From positions 62,001-126,000 of the forward strand of contig JAGOBA010000003.1 of assembly GCA_017983635.1 (NCBI GenBank): 64,000 bases of DNA, given 5' to 3'. Source of the DNA: Alphaproteobacteria bacterium (GTDB lineage: Bacteria; Pseudomonadota; Alphaproteobacteria; Micropepsales; Micropepsaceae). Both the position numbers and the translations under genes were made by a program. Below the pieces are notes generated by a model. That model was not told where the DNA came from, ran no database searches, and saw only the letters and a list, made by a program, of their open reading frames with translations. Of this stretch, positions 51,288 through 60,140 are shown piece after piece. Within the stretch, counting starts at the first letter, position 1; each line of letters opens with the position of its first letter.

Positions 51288-52397
51288 ATGGCGAACACGC
51301 CCTGGCGAAGCGTTGCGTCCGAGCTCGACCGGCTTGAATCGCTGGACAGCATGGAGGGGATTGCGCGCGCTGAGGCGTCGCCGGTTCCGGCGCTGTTACG
51401 CTACCTGCCGCGCGGGGCGTTGCTGCACGCGATTTATCCGGGCGTGTTGGTCGCGCTGACGATCGGGTTGGCGTCGACGTTTCTCTCCGATCACTACGGC
51501 GCGCCGGTGATGCTGTTTGCGCTCTTGATTGGGATGGCGTTCCACTTCCTGCACGAAGAAGGGCGCTGCGTGGCGGGTATCGAGTTCGCCTCGCGCACGG
51601 TCCTGAGACTTGGCGTGGCATTGTTGGGCATTCGGATCACCTTCGACCAAATCGCGAGTCTAGGGGTGATGCCTGTCGCAATGGTTGTCGTAGGCGTGAC
51701 GACGACGATCGTGTTTGGGCTCGCGTTAGCGCAAGGACTTAAACTCAGTCGGATTTTTGGCGTGCTGTCGGGTGGCGCGGTTGCGATCTGCGGTGTGGCA
51801 GCGGCGCTCGCGATTGCGTCCGTGTTGCCGAGGAATGCGCAGAGCGAGCGCGACACGATCCTGACGGTGGTCTCGGTGACGGCGCTGTCGACGCTGGCGA
51901 TGATCTGTTATCCGATGCTGGTGAGCGCGATCGGGTTCGATCACAGGCATGCGGGGGTTTTTCTGGGTGGTACGATCCACGACGTGGCGCAGGTCGTGGG
52001 TGCCGGGTACATGATCTCGCCGGAGACGGGCGACGTTGCTACCTATGTGAAGATGCTGCGGGTGGCGATGCTGTTGCCGGTCGTTCTCGCGATTGCATTC
52101 GTGGTGGCGCGTTACTCGGCTGGGTCGGAGCGGCGTAGTTCCACGCTGGTGCCGACGTTTCTGATGGGCTTTGCCGTTCTGGTGGCGGTCAACTCGACGG
52201 GGGTCATACCTAAGGAGGTCGCGGGTGCCATCAGCGATGTCTCCCGGTGGTGCCTCGTGACTGCCATCGCGGCATTGGGGATGAAGACGTCGTTCAAGGA
52301 CCTGATCGCCGTGGGCTGGCGGCCCGTGGCGTTGATGGTGGCGGAGACAGCTTGGATCGCTGTCTTGGTGCTTGTTGCCGTGACTTGGTTCGTTTAG
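51288..52397 (+). CDS. YeiH-family putative sulfate exporter
   Basis: Integral membrane protein of 369 residues with about ten helices, of the Cons_hypoth698 (YeiH/YadS-like) family. LRLGVALLGIRITFDQIASL, SGGAVAICGVAAALAIASVL and FLGGTIHDVAQVVGAGYMIS are strong family segments. A 45-residue hydrophilic N-terminal extension precedes the first helix. Transport of sulfite/sulfate-like anions is proposed for some members. It begins 5 bases after the crotonase gene, so they probably share a transcript. Confidence 0.88.
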   Translation: MANTPWRSVASELDRLESLDSMEGIARAEASPVPALLRYLPRGALLHAIYPGVLVALTIGLASTFLSDHYGAPVMLFALLIGMAFHFLHEEGRCVAGIEFASRTVLRLGVALLGIRITFDQIASLGVMPVAMVVVGVTTTIVFGLALAQGLKLSRIFGVLSGGAVAICGVAAALAIASVLPRNAQSERDTILTVVSVTALSTLAMICYPMLVSAIGFDHRHAGVFLGGTIHDVAQVVGAGYMISPETGDVATYVKMLRVAMLLPVVLAIAFVVARYSAGSERRSSTLVPTFLMGFAVLVAVNSTGVIPKEVAGAISDVSRWCLVTAIAALGMKTSFKDLIAVGWRPVALMVAETAWIAVLVLVAVTWFV

Positions 52398-52426
52398 CAA
52401 ACGCCGAATTCCTGAGGAGACCGACC

Positions 52427-53536
52427 ATGGATGTTCGCGCCGCCGTTGCTCATGCAGCTGGGAAGCCGTTGACGATCGAGACGGTTCAGCTGGACGGCCC
52501 GCGCGCGGGTGAGGTTTTGGTCGAGCTGAAGGCGACGGGCATTTGCCACACCGACAAGTTCACGCTGTCGGGCGAGGACCCGGAGGGCATGTTTCCGGCC
52601 ATCCTGGGGCATGAGGGTGCTGGAATTGTGTGCGAGGTTGGGAAGGGCGTCACCAGCCTTCAGCCTGGCGATCATGTGATCCCGCTCTATACGCCGGAGT
52701 GCCGGGAGTGTGAGTACTGCCTCAGCCGGAAGACCAATCTCTGTCAGAAGATCCGTGGCACGCAGGGCAAGGGCGTGATGCCCGACGGTAGCAGCCGCTT
52801 CTCGCTGAACGGCAAGCCGGTGTTGCACTACATGGGCTGTTCGACCTTTGCGAACTTCACGGTGTTGCCGGAGATATCGCTGGCGAAAGTGCGCAAGGAC
52901 GCGCCGTTCGAGACGATTTGCTACATCGGCTGCGGGGTCACAACCGGGATCGGCGCCGTGATTTTCACGGCTAAGGTCGAGCCGGGCGCGAATGTGGTCG
53001 TGTTCGGGCTCGGCGGGATCGGGCTCAACGTGATCCAGGGCGCGAAGCTCGCGGGCGCGGACATGATCGTCGGCGTCGATGTGAACCCGGCGCGCGAGGC
53101 GTTGGGGCGGAAGTTCGGGATGACGCACTTTGTCAATCCGAAGGATGTTAAGGGCGATCTTGTTGCGCACTTGGTGGAGCTGACGCGCGGCGGTGCGGAC
53201 TACTCGTTCGAGTGCGTCGGCAACACGACGCTGATGCGGCAGGCGCTGGAGTGCTGCCATAAGGGCTGGGGGGTTTCGACGATCATCGGTGTTGCCGGTG
53301 CGGGGCAGGAGATTTCGACACGGCCGTTCCAACTAGTGACCGGTCGCGTCTGGAAGGGCTCTGCGTTCGGCGGCGCGCGCGGACGCACCGACGTGCCAAA
53401 GATCGTCGACTGGTACATGGACAAGAAGATCAAGATCGACGAACTGATCACACACAAGCTGCCGCTGGAGCGGATCAACGAGGGGTTCGATCTGATGGCG
53501 CGCGGTGAATCGATCCGCAGTGTGGTTGTTTACTGA
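52427..53536 (+). CDS. frmA: Class III alcohol dehydrogenase / S-(hydroxymethyl)glutathione dehydrogenase
   Basis: Zinc-dependent formaldehyde-detoxifying enzyme that oxidises S-hydroxymethylglutathione with NAD; also reduces S-nitrosoglutathione. The 369-residue protein has catalytic zinc ligands in ATGICHTDKFTLSG and ILGHEGAGIV, structural zinc cysteines in CRECEYCLSRKTNLC, and the NAD fold VFGLGGIGLNVIQGAKLAGA followed by GVDVNPAREA. GSAFGGARGRTDVPKIVDWY is diagnostic of class III. RBS GAGGAGA. No fghA/frmB esterase or frmR is adjacent. Confidence 0.94.
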   Translation: MDVRAAVAHAAGKPLTIETVQLDGPRAGEVLVELKATGICHTDKFTLSGEDPEGMFPAILGHEGAGIVCEVGKGVTSLQPGDHVIPLYTPECRECEYCLSRKTNLCQKIRGTQGKGVMPDGSSRFSLNGKPVLHYMGCSTFANFTVLPEISLAKVRKDAPFETICYIGCGVTTGIGAVIFTAKVEPGANVVVFGLGGIGLNVIQGAKLAGADMIVGVDVNPAREALGRKFGMTHFVNPKDVKGDLVAHLVELTRGGADYSFECVGNTTLMRQALECCHKGWGVSTIIGVAGAGQEISTRPFQLVTGRVWKGSAFGGARGRTDVPKIVDWYMDKKIKIDELITHKLPLERINEGFDLMARGESIRSVVVY

Positions 53537-54219
53537 CGCTTGTCGGTTCGACGGAGCCGCGCGCGGGCGCCTTTGATCAGCGCCTGAAGTGCTACCGGCG
53601 GGACCGTGTCCTTCAGGAAGGCGACTTGGCCGGTCGGGCGGGACAGGGAGGCGACGACATCGCCACCTAGGGGGCCGAAGGAGCCGATCACCACGTCGAA
53701 CGAGGCCTCCGCGGCTGGATAGGCGGCGGCCTTTGCATTGCAGTCGACGATCAGCATGCGTCCTGGGACCAGCTGCAGGGCGTCTGTCGCGACGATTGCC
53801 CCATCCTCGACGTCGTCATAGCTCGCCTTGGCGAAGGGAACGCTGCGGCCGCCACGTATCTTGCTCCCGCGTGCAATGACGACGATGTTGGTCACGCCGG
53901 GGCGCGAGAAGAACTCCTTCCAGAAGGGCTCGGTAGCAATTTCGTCGGCGATCAAGTTGAGTTCTTGCTGTGCTTTGCCGGAGGAGCCGGCGTCATCGGT
54001 GGTCGCGAGCAGACAAGCAGCACCCGTCCGATTGTAGTCCGGCGCAACCAAGGCAACGGCGCTCGCGTCGTCGACCTGAATCGTCTCCGCGGTCCAGCCG
54101 TTTGGAATTCGGACCTGGATCTTGCCGCCCGCGATTTCGTCGGCCAGCGCGTCGGCGCTTATAGCGATGAGCAGAGCTGCAGCGATACGAGTAAACATGA
54201 GGGCACCCATTGGTTTCAT
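53530..54219 (-). CDS. Secreted protein of unknown function (paralogue A)
   Basis: I do not recognise a named family. The protein has a signal peptide ending ADALADE and about 200 mature residues. It is clearly related to the divergent neighbour at 54374: both have a PxGW motif after the first strand (VRIPNGWTAE here), a conserved Cys in AACLLATTDDAG, an ExFWxEFF-like helix (EIATEPFWKEFF), and a VDCNAK segment matching VNCLSK. Start codons at 54231, 54219, 54210 and 54198 are all possible; 54219 keeps a complete signal peptide. It overlaps the end of frmA by 7 bases, tail to tail. Confidence 0.7.
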   Translation of the reverse strand: MKPMGALMFTRIAAALLIAISADALADEIAGGKIQVRIPNGWTAETIQVDDASAVALVAPDYNRTGAACLLATTDDAGSSGKAQQELNLIADEIATEPFWKEFFSRPGVTNIVVIARGSKIRGGRSVPFAKASYDDVEDGAIVATDALQLVPGRMLIVDCNAKAAAYPAAEASFDVVIGSFGPLGGDVVASLSRPTGQVAFLKDTVPPVALQALIKGARARLRRTDKRQ

Positions 54220-54373
54220 GAGAGCTAACACGGAACGCGCGGACGCGAAATCGTGACGCGGTGAGTGCAGGTTTGATTCAGATTCATCCGTCGCGTGTGC
54301 GGATTTGAAGAGCCGAGAAGGGCGGAGCGTGCTAGCAAATTGGCACCCCTCTTAACGGTCAAAGGTGTGGCTC

Positions 54374-55303
54374 ATGTTGCGTTCCTGGCTGATGGTTCCG
54401 GCACTTGTTGTTCTTTGCTCCGTGACCGCGTCGGCGGCCGGCACCTCGTACGCGGATCCGCAGGGTCGATTTGTCGTGACGGTGCCTGAGGGTTGGGAGT
54501 CGGCTCAGCCGCAGAGTGACGACAAGATCGCGCTCGTGATGGCTGGTGGCGATGTCAAGGCGGGTACGGGTGGCATTTGCGTCGTGCTGGTCAACAGCAC
54601 GCCGGAGACGAAGGGAGTCGCGCAAGCGGAGCTCGATAGCGTTTTCGGTACGATGCTCACGAAGGAATTTTGGGAAGCGACGATTGGGGCGGGTGCCGGC
54701 AAGGATGTGACGCTCGTCGAGACGGGGCAGGCCGAGCAAAGGGGGCGGAAGACCTACTTTGCGATCGCGACGATGACGGGCACGAACGCGACCGGTCCCC
54801 TGGCGGCCAAGAGCAAGCTGGTTTTGAATGTCATTCCGGGGAGCCTCCATTTCGTCAACTGCCTCTCCAAGACGGAAAGCTTTGCGCAGCTGCTGGCGAC
54901 GTTCGAAACGATTTACGCCTCCTATGTGCCAAAGAGCGGGGCGATTGTCGCGCAAGCGCCCAACAACAGCGTGCCGTCGGTTCTGACGTTGTTCGCGGGG
55001 CCCCAATTTGACGGGGCCGCGCGCGTGGTGGCGCAGAACATGCCGAACATTCCGGCGCTTGGCGGCGTCACCGCGAGTCTTTCGGTTGCCGGCTACGGCT
55101 TGTGGGAAGTTTGCGAAGGCGTGAACTACGGCGGCACGTGCCAGTTGGTGTCGGCCGGTTTGACTTCGACGCCTGGCAGGCGCATGCGGATCGGTTCAGC
55201 GCGCCGGCATCTGGGCGACGCGGATTTGCGCGGCGCGGCGGGTGTTATCAGTACCGGTGCGGCGGTCGTGTTGCGCCTGGGCCAGGACCGCATCGGACGC
55301 TAA
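54374..55303 (+). CDS. Secreted protein with beta/gamma-crystallin-like C-terminus (paralogue B)
   Basis: Exported protein of 309 residues with signal peptide MLRSWLMVPALVVLCSVTAS. Residues about 25-195 match paralogue A (VTVPEGWESA, GGICVVLVNSTPE, LTKEFWEATIG, LHFVNCLSK). Residues about 205-285 look like one beta/gamma-crystallin unit: VTLFAGPQFDGAARVV, then YGLWEVCEGVNYGGTCQLVS with the paired Cys seen in bacterial members. That tail suggests calcium binding or structural stability outside the cytoplasm. An AAAGGTG RBS precedes the ATG; a GTG three codons upstream is an alternative. Function unknown. Confidence 0.72.
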   Translation: MLRSWLMVPALVVLCSVTASAAGTSYADPQGRFVVTVPEGWESAQPQSDDKIALVMAGGDVKAGTGGICVVLVNSTPETKGVAQAELDSVFGTMLTKEFWEATIGAGAGKDVTLVETGQAEQRGRKTYFAIATMTGTNATGPLAAKSKLVLNVIPGSLHFVNCLSKTESFAQLLATFETIYASYVPKSGAIVAQAPNNSVPSVLTLFAGPQFDGAARVVAQNMPNIPALGGVTASLSVAGYGLWEVCEGVNYGGTCQLVSAGLTSTPGRRMRIGSARRHLGDADLRGAAGVISTGAAVVLRLGQDRIGR

Positions 55304-55382
55304 CTGCGGCGAGGCCGCCGCTGGTCAAGGGACGAAAGCGTCGTATGATGGGGTTCTCTCCGCGCTAAAGGGAGGGGACCCG

Positions 55383-56786
55383 ATGCGCGCGTTTTTCATA
55401 TGGTTCCTGGCTGCGTTGCTGGCCGCTCAGTCGTCGTTCGCTGCGGACGACGACGTGGCACCGTTGTGGCTTGTCGCCGGGTACAAAGCGCTCTTCACGT
55501 GCAGCGCGACGTTCTTGGCGCAGCGCACACCGGCGCAGATTGCGCGCAACGAGATCTCCGGAATCTATGCCGATTACGAACCGCAAATGCGGAAGCTTCC
55601 CGCGGCTGCAATCGAGCGGCAGCGCGGTTGGGTGTCGGTGACCTACGACCCGGCGATGCCGCCGCGGACCGCGTTCTATCGCGGCACGTTGGGGTGTGTG
55701 TTGCTGCCGCCGGGGGCGGGGCCCTCGCTTCGCGTGGTCGGCGTGACGCTCCCGGACGTGCGGGAGGTTGGGCGCGACCAACTTTGGCCGACCGGCGATC
55801 GAACGGCGGAGCCGCCTGCGACGGTAGCCAGCCGGGACAAGCTTGGTATCGTGTTGAAGAAGGCGTTCGATGGCCGGAGCTATGGCCGCGACACGCGGAC
55901 GTCCGGCGTCGTGGTGACAACGCGCGCGAAGTTATTGGCAGAGGCATATAGTCCCGATAGCGGGATCGACGTCCCGCAGCGGACATGGAGCGCTGCGAAG
56001 TCCTTGATGGGGGCGCTGGTTGGCATCGCGGTGAAGGAGCGGTTGCTTCGACTTGACGAGCCGGTTGGGTTCTTCTCGTGGTCGGCGCCGGGCGATCCGC
56101 GCGGCCGGATCACGTTTCAGAACTTGATGAACATGGCGAGCGGCCTCGATGCGGGGAAGGCCGGGAACCGGACCGATGAAATCTACTTCGGCGGGGCTTT
56201 GATCGAGGAACTGGCGGTCACGCATGTGTTGGCAACGGCGCCTGGCACGCGGTTCAACTATGCGAACAACGATACGATGATGTTGAGCTATGCACTGCGC
56301 TCGCGCATCCGCGACGATCGCGTCTATCTCGCGTATCCGTATGAACGCTTGTTCCGCAAGATCGGGATGCACCACACCTGGGCGGAGACGGACTGGGGCG
56401 GGACGTTCATATTGTCGAGCCAAGTGTGGACGACCGCGCGAGACTTAGCGCGCTTTGGACTGCTGCTGGCGAACGATGGCCGGTGGGGACGCGAGGAAGT
56501 GTTGCCGCGCGGTTGGGTGCGCTTGATGGCAACGCCGGCTGCCGCGCAACCGGCTCAGGCGCGGGCGGATGGAGCGCCGGCTCCCGGCTATGGGATGCAG
56601 ATCTGGCTCTACGGTGCCCGGCACGGATTGCCTGACGGCACGATGGCGGCACAGGGCAACCGTGGGCAGTATGTCGTGGTTATGCCATCGCGGGGTCTCG
56701 TGATCGTGCGCCGCGGCTATGACGGCGACGGGGTGCGGTTTGAGATCGAGAAGTTTGCGGCTGATGTGTTGAAGGCGTTGCCGTAG
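55383..56786 (+). CDS. Secreted serine hydrolase, beta-lactamase/esterase fold
   Basis: Penicillin-binding-protein-like hydrolase of 467 residues with signal peptide MRAFFIWFLAALLAAQSSFA. The nucleophile is in TWSAAKSLMGALVG (SxxK), the YxN motif in FNYANNDTMMLSYAL, and a C-terminal HGL/NRG-type segment in AAQGNRGQYVVVMP. SGLDAGKAGNRTDE and TTARDLARFGLLLANDGRWG are typical of the class C/esterase VIII group. Residues 20-150 are an added domain with paired cysteines. RBS AGGGAGGGG at good spacing supports the ATG at 55383. Likely an esterase or amidase, not a true beta-lactamase; substrate unknown. Confidence 0.85.
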   Translation: MRAFFIWFLAALLAAQSSFAADDDVAPLWLVAGYKALFTCSATFLAQRTPAQIARNEISGIYADYEPQMRKLPAAAIERQRGWVSVTYDPAMPPRTAFYRGTLGCVLLPPGAGPSLRVVGVTLPDVREVGRDQLWPTGDRTAEPPATVASRDKLGIVLKKAFDGRSYGRDTRTSGVVVTTRAKLLAEAYSPDSGIDVPQRTWSAAKSLMGALVGIAVKERLLRLDEPVGFFSWSAPGDPRGRITFQNLMNMASGLDAGKAGNRTDEIYFGGALIEELAVTHVLATAPGTRFNYANNDTMMLSYALRSRIRDDRVYLAYPYERLFRKIGMHHTWAETDWGGTFILSSQVWTTARDLARFGLLLANDGRWGREEVLPRGWVRLMATPAAAQPAQARADGAPAPGYGMQIWLYGARHGLPDGTMAAQGNRGQYVVVMPSRGLVIVRRGYDGDGVRFEIEKFAADVLKALP

Positions 56787-56859
56787 GCGAGCTTGATTCA
56801 TTGCTGGCGGTGTTGCCCTATCGCAGCCCGCCTCCAATCCTGACCGCGATGGACAACCA

Positions 56860-57201
56860 ATGCCCACTAGCCTCACGCCGATCATGCTGTTGTCGATCTC
56901 CAACATCTTCATGACGTTCGCCTGGTATGGGCACCTGAAGTTCAAGGGTCAGCCGTTGTGGCTCGTGATCTTGGCGAGTTGGGGGATCGCATTCGTCGAG
57001 TATTGCTTTGCGGTGCCGGCGAACCGGCGGGGGAGCGCGGTTTATTCGGCGGCTGAGCTCAAGACGATGCAGGAGGTGATTACGCTCATCGTGTTTGCGG
57101 CGTTCTCGGTGCTCTATTTGGGCGAGGCCCTGAAGTGGAATCATGCGATCGGGTTTGCGTTTATCGCGGCGGGGGCGTTCTTCGTCTTCAACAAGTGGTA
57201 G
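56860..57201 (+). CDS. Small DMT-type membrane protein (DUF486)
   Basis: A 113-residue protein with four hydrophobic helices. ISNIFMTFAWYGHLKF, WGIAFVEYCFAVPANRRGS and VLYLGEALKWNHAIGFAFIA are hallmarks of DUF486, a half-size relative of drug/metabolite transporters. YSAAELKTMQEVITL lies between helices 2 and 3. Transport function is assumed by family only. It stands alone with no clear RBS. Confidence 0.88.
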   Translation: MPTSLTPIMLLSISNIFMTFAWYGHLKFKGQPLWLVILASWGIAFVEYCFAVPANRRGSAVYSAAELKTMQEVITLIVFAAFSVLYLGEALKWNHAIGFAFIAAGAFFVFNKW

Positions 57202-57307
57202 CGGCCGGACCTCCGCTCGCAGGGAAATTGTGCGGCGCGGTTCTTATTGAAGCCTAGACTTCCTCTGAGTCGGTGATTCGGGGACCGGCGCTGCGGGGAG
57301 TTGATCC

Positions 57308-58807
57308 ATGGTTTCGGTTCGCGTGTTTCTGCTGAGCGTCACGGCGCTCGCCTTGGCTGCGTGTGCGTCGTTGACGGCGGAAACGAACCGGCCGATGGAG
57401 ACGGCGGTGAACGGTCCGGCCTATCGGATCACGACGATCCCAGACGATACGTCGCCGGAGCTGTTTGTCGCGCTGGCGTTCTCGGGTGGCGGCAAGCGAT
57501 CGTCGGCGTTCGGGTATGGAGTGCTGACGGCACTGCGCAAGATTACGGTCGACTTCGGATCGGGGCCGCGGCGGATGACGGATGAGGTCGACGTCGTCAC
57601 CGGCGTGTCGGGTGGGAGCTTTACGGCGTCGGCGTTTGCGATGAAGCGCGACGCGCTTTTCGACACCTATGTCGATGAGTTTCTGAAGTACGATTTGAAC
57701 GGCGATATTTTTGGGCTCTATCTATTGCCGTGGCGCTGGGACTGGTTGTTCAACCCGAATTGGGGGACGAACGACGAGATGGCGCGGATCTATGACGAGT
57801 TGCTGTTTCAGGGAACGAACTACGGCGATCTGGCGCGCAAGGGGCGGCCGTTTCTGGGTGTGCAGGCGACGGACTTTGCGAACGAGGCCCCGTTCTTGTT
57901 CAGCCAGGATACGTTCGATTGGATCTGCTCGGATCTCACGATGTTGCCTGTTGCGCGGGCTGTGGCGGCGTCGAACGGATTCCCGATCCTGTTTTCGCCG
58001 ATTAGCCTGCACAACTATGCCTACGATCAGAAGCAGTCGTGCACCCGACCGGAGTGGGTGGACCGTTATCTGCAGATCGACGATCAGTTGTCGCGACGGC
58101 GGCATCTGGCCGAGCTCGCGTCGTCCTATTTGGACAAGCGCGACAGTGCCTATGTGCATCTGCTCGATGGCGGCGTGTCGGACAACCTAGCCTTGCGTGG
58201 ACTCATCCAGATGATGGCGCCGCTGGAGGAGACGACCGCGGTCGAGAACGAGCGGGCGAAGCGGCTGCAGCGCGTGCTGATTGTGAGCGTCGACGGGCAG
58301 GCGCAGCCCGATCGTTCGCTCAGTGATGTGCCCTACCTTGATAGCATGTTCCGTGTGCTGGGCGCGGTGACGTCGACGGCAATCGATCGCTATGGCTTTG
58401 AGACGCTGATCCATGCGCGAGAGATGACGCAGCGGTTGGCAGGTGGTTTGGCGCGGCGCGGTTGCCCTGACGGCGCGGATGGGAAGCCGACTACCTGTCG
58501 ACAGGTCACGCCGCACTTCGCGCATGTGTCGCTGGCGGAATTAGCGGAGGACGCGACGATGACGCGGCTGGCGGCAATCCCGACGGGCTTGACGATTGCG
58601 GATGAGGATGTTGATGCGCTGATCGCGGCGGGGCATGATGCGGTGTTGTGCGACCGGGATATGCGCGCGTTTTTCGCGGCATTGCCGAAAGCGAAGGTGC
58701 CACCGGTGCCTGGGCGGTGCCGACCCTACTTGCCGGGATCGGACGAGGTCAACGCTTCGGCGGCGAAGCGCCAGGCGGCGCGCGCGTCGCGAACCGAGAC
58801 GCCTTGA
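57308..58807 (+). CDS. Patatin-like phospholipase, lipoprotein
   Basis: Predicted lipid acyl hydrolase of 499 residues anchored by lipidation: the signal peptide ends in the lipobox LAAC with Cys19. The patatin domain has the oxyanion loop FSGGGKRSSAFGYG (59-72), nucleophile Ser101 in TGVSGGSFTAS, and the catalytic Asp in HLLDGGVSDNLALRGL. NGFPILFSPISLHN is also typical. RBS GGGGAG before the ATG. Its last 82 bases overlap, tail to tail, the 3' end of the tetR gene. Confidence 0.9.
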   Translation: MVSVRVFLLSVTALALAACASLTAETNRPMETAVNGPAYRITTIPDDTSPELFVALAFSGGGKRSSAFGYGVLTALRKITVDFGSGPRRMTDEVDVVTGVSGGSFTASAFAMKRDALFDTYVDEFLKYDLNGDIFGLYLLPWRWDWLFNPNWGTNDEMARIYDELLFQGTNYGDLARKGRPFLGVQATDFANEAPFLFSQDTFDWICSDLTMLPVARAVAASNGFPILFSPISLHNYAYDQKQSCTRPEWVDRYLQIDDQLSRRRHLAELASSYLDKRDSAYVHLLDGGVSDNLALRGLIQMMAPLEETTAVENERAKRLQRVLIVSVDGQAQPDRSLSDVPYLDSMFRVLGAVTSTAIDRYGFETLIHAREMTQRLAGGLARRGCPDGADGKPTTCRQVTPHFAHVSLAELAEDATMTRLAAIPTGLTIADEDVDALIAAGHDAVLCDRDMRAFFAALPKAKVPPVPGRCRPYLPGSDEVNASAAKRQAARASRTETP

Positions 58808-59319
58808 TCGTGCCGTAGGCGCTTCCAGCTGTCGAAGCTGAGGAGCAGGTCAAGCGCATCGAGCCGCGCCTTGTCGTCGGTGATGGAGGCTGGCAGCGCG
58901 CGCCGCAGCGCCTCGCGCTGGGCTTTGACTAGGGCCTTGTGCTCACTGGTCAGGAACGCGGATGCGTGGCGGTGAACGTCGCCTGCGATTTTGAACGGCA
59001 GCAGCCGTTCAAAGACTTGCGCACGCCGGTCGACGAGTTCGTCAAGCCGGCCGCGCCAATCCTGTGCGTCGAACGGCCGATCGATTTGCGGCCGGACTTC
59101 GGCCGTCATGCGCTCGGATATCTCGGCGCGGAGGCTTTCCAGATCGTCGAAGTGGCGGAACACTGTGCGCAGGCCGACACCTGCCTCCTTCGCGACCTCT
59201 TCGGCCGTTGGGTTGACTTGTCCCGCCTCTACGAGCTTCAGCATGGCGCCGACGATCTTGCGGCGAGTGTCTTCGCCGCGAACGCGCCGTCCGTCGGTTT
59301 GCGCTTTGCGTTCAAGCAT
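58726..59319 (-). CDS. TetR-family transcriptional regulator
   Basis: Repressor-type protein of 197 residues. The N-terminal helix-turn-helix is clear (TAEEVAKEAGVGLRTVFRHF, about 38-57). The C-terminal ligand domain is alpha-helical. It is the last gene of a four-gene minus-strand operon and overlaps the preceding gene by 8 bases. A tandem palindrome in front of that operon (61071-61097) is the natural candidate operator, giving autoregulation. Ligand unknown. Confidence 0.9.
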   Translation of the reverse strand: MLERKAQTDGRRVRGEDTRRKIVGAMLKLVEAGQVNPTAEEVAKEAGVGLRTVFRHFDDLESLRAEISERMTAEVRPQIDRPFDAQDWRGRLDELVDRRAQVFERLLPFKIAGDVHRHASAFLTSEHKALVKAQREALRRALPASITDDKARLDALDLLLSFDSWKRLRHDQGVSVRDARAAWRFAAEALTSSDPGK

Positions 59320-59710
59320 TGCGTTTGCGTCCGTATTCCAGGGCCGCCAAGAAGCCGATCACGACCATGCTGACCAGCGCGCCCCATTGACCGGGTACAT
59401 CATGCGGCATCGGTCGCCAAACGAAGAGTAAGAACACGGTCAGTGCCGTTTGGGCCAGGTGAACAAGCAAAAGCGGGCGCACGAATTCGCGGAACCGGAA
59501 CACGGCGGCGAAGTCGATGATGGCGAAGCTGAGTTGTCCGGCACCGACGGCGGCGATCAGCGAAAGCGCGACGGGTGTGGATTGCGAGATGTCGAGTCCC
59601 GCAATCATCTGAAGCCCGCCGTCCGGCGCAAACATATGGATCGATCCTCGCCCCAAATTGATCAGACCCAAGAGAGCGATGACCGCGATGGAGAGGCGCG
59701 ACGGCTGCAT
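59312..59710 (-). CDS. Small four-helix membrane protein
   Basis: A 132-residue protein with four predicted helices: SIAVIALLGLINLGRGSIH, VALSLIAAVGAGQLSFAII, PLLLVHLAQTALTVFLLFVW and ALVSMVVIGFLAALEYG. It resembles small DUF4345-type proteins but I am not certain of the family. TAATG coupling with the DUF1330 gene upstream and an 8-base overlap with tetR downstream show it is part of the operon. Confidence 0.75.
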   Translation of the reverse strand: MQPSRLSIAVIALLGLINLGRGSIHMFAPDGGLQMIAGLDISQSTPVALSLIAAVGAGQLSFAIIDFAAVFRFREFVRPLLLVHLAQTALTVFLLFVWRPMPHDVPGQWGALVSMVVIGFLAALEYGRKRNA

Positions 59711-60132
59711 TAGAGTGGTCCCGTCCCGCGCTGTTCGACTTGGATCAAGAGTTGGCCGGCGAGGCCAGCCTCGCGATGGACGCCGATCTTGGCGACGTGC
59801 GGCGACATGGCGATCTTCACGAACGCTTCCGACGAGGGGTATTCGACAAGGGCAACCGCGTCCCACATCTCGCCCACCTCGCCGATGACGAGCGATTTGA
59901 TGTCGCCCATGAACAGCACCTTGCCTCCATTCTCGGTCACGAACTGGAGCATTTCCATACCGTAGCGGTTATAGGCGGTGCGGCCGTCGCTGCCATCGGC
60001 CTTGCCGTCTTTGTAGACGGCTTTGTCTTTGAACTTTAGGAGGTTGAGCATGACGATGGGTTTGTTCAAACCCTTCGCGACGGTTTCGGTCAGCTGTTCG
60101 CCCTTCGGATAGACGGCGTTTTCGACTTTCAT
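59710..60132 (-). CDS. DUF1330-like protein (dimeric alpha-beta barrel)
   Basis: A 140-residue cytoplasmic protein. Segments KPIVMLNLLKFKDKAVY, RYGMEMLQFVTENGGKVLFM and WDAVALVEYPSSEAFVKIAM fit the DUF1330 / ferredoxin-like dimeric fold. The tail HREAGLAGQLLIQVEQRG is typical. Function in this family is largely unknown; monooxygenase-like relatives exist. It is 8 bases after the haloalkane dehalogenase gene. Confidence 0.82.
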   Translation of the reverse strand: MKVENAVYPKGEQLTETVAKGLNKPIVMLNLLKFKDKAVYKDGKADGSDGRTAYNRYGMEMLQFVTENGGKVLFMGDIKSLVIGEVGEMWDAVALVEYPSSEAFVKIAMSPHVAKIGVHREAGLAGQLLIQVEQRGTGPL

Positions 60133-60140
60133 GGGTTGCC

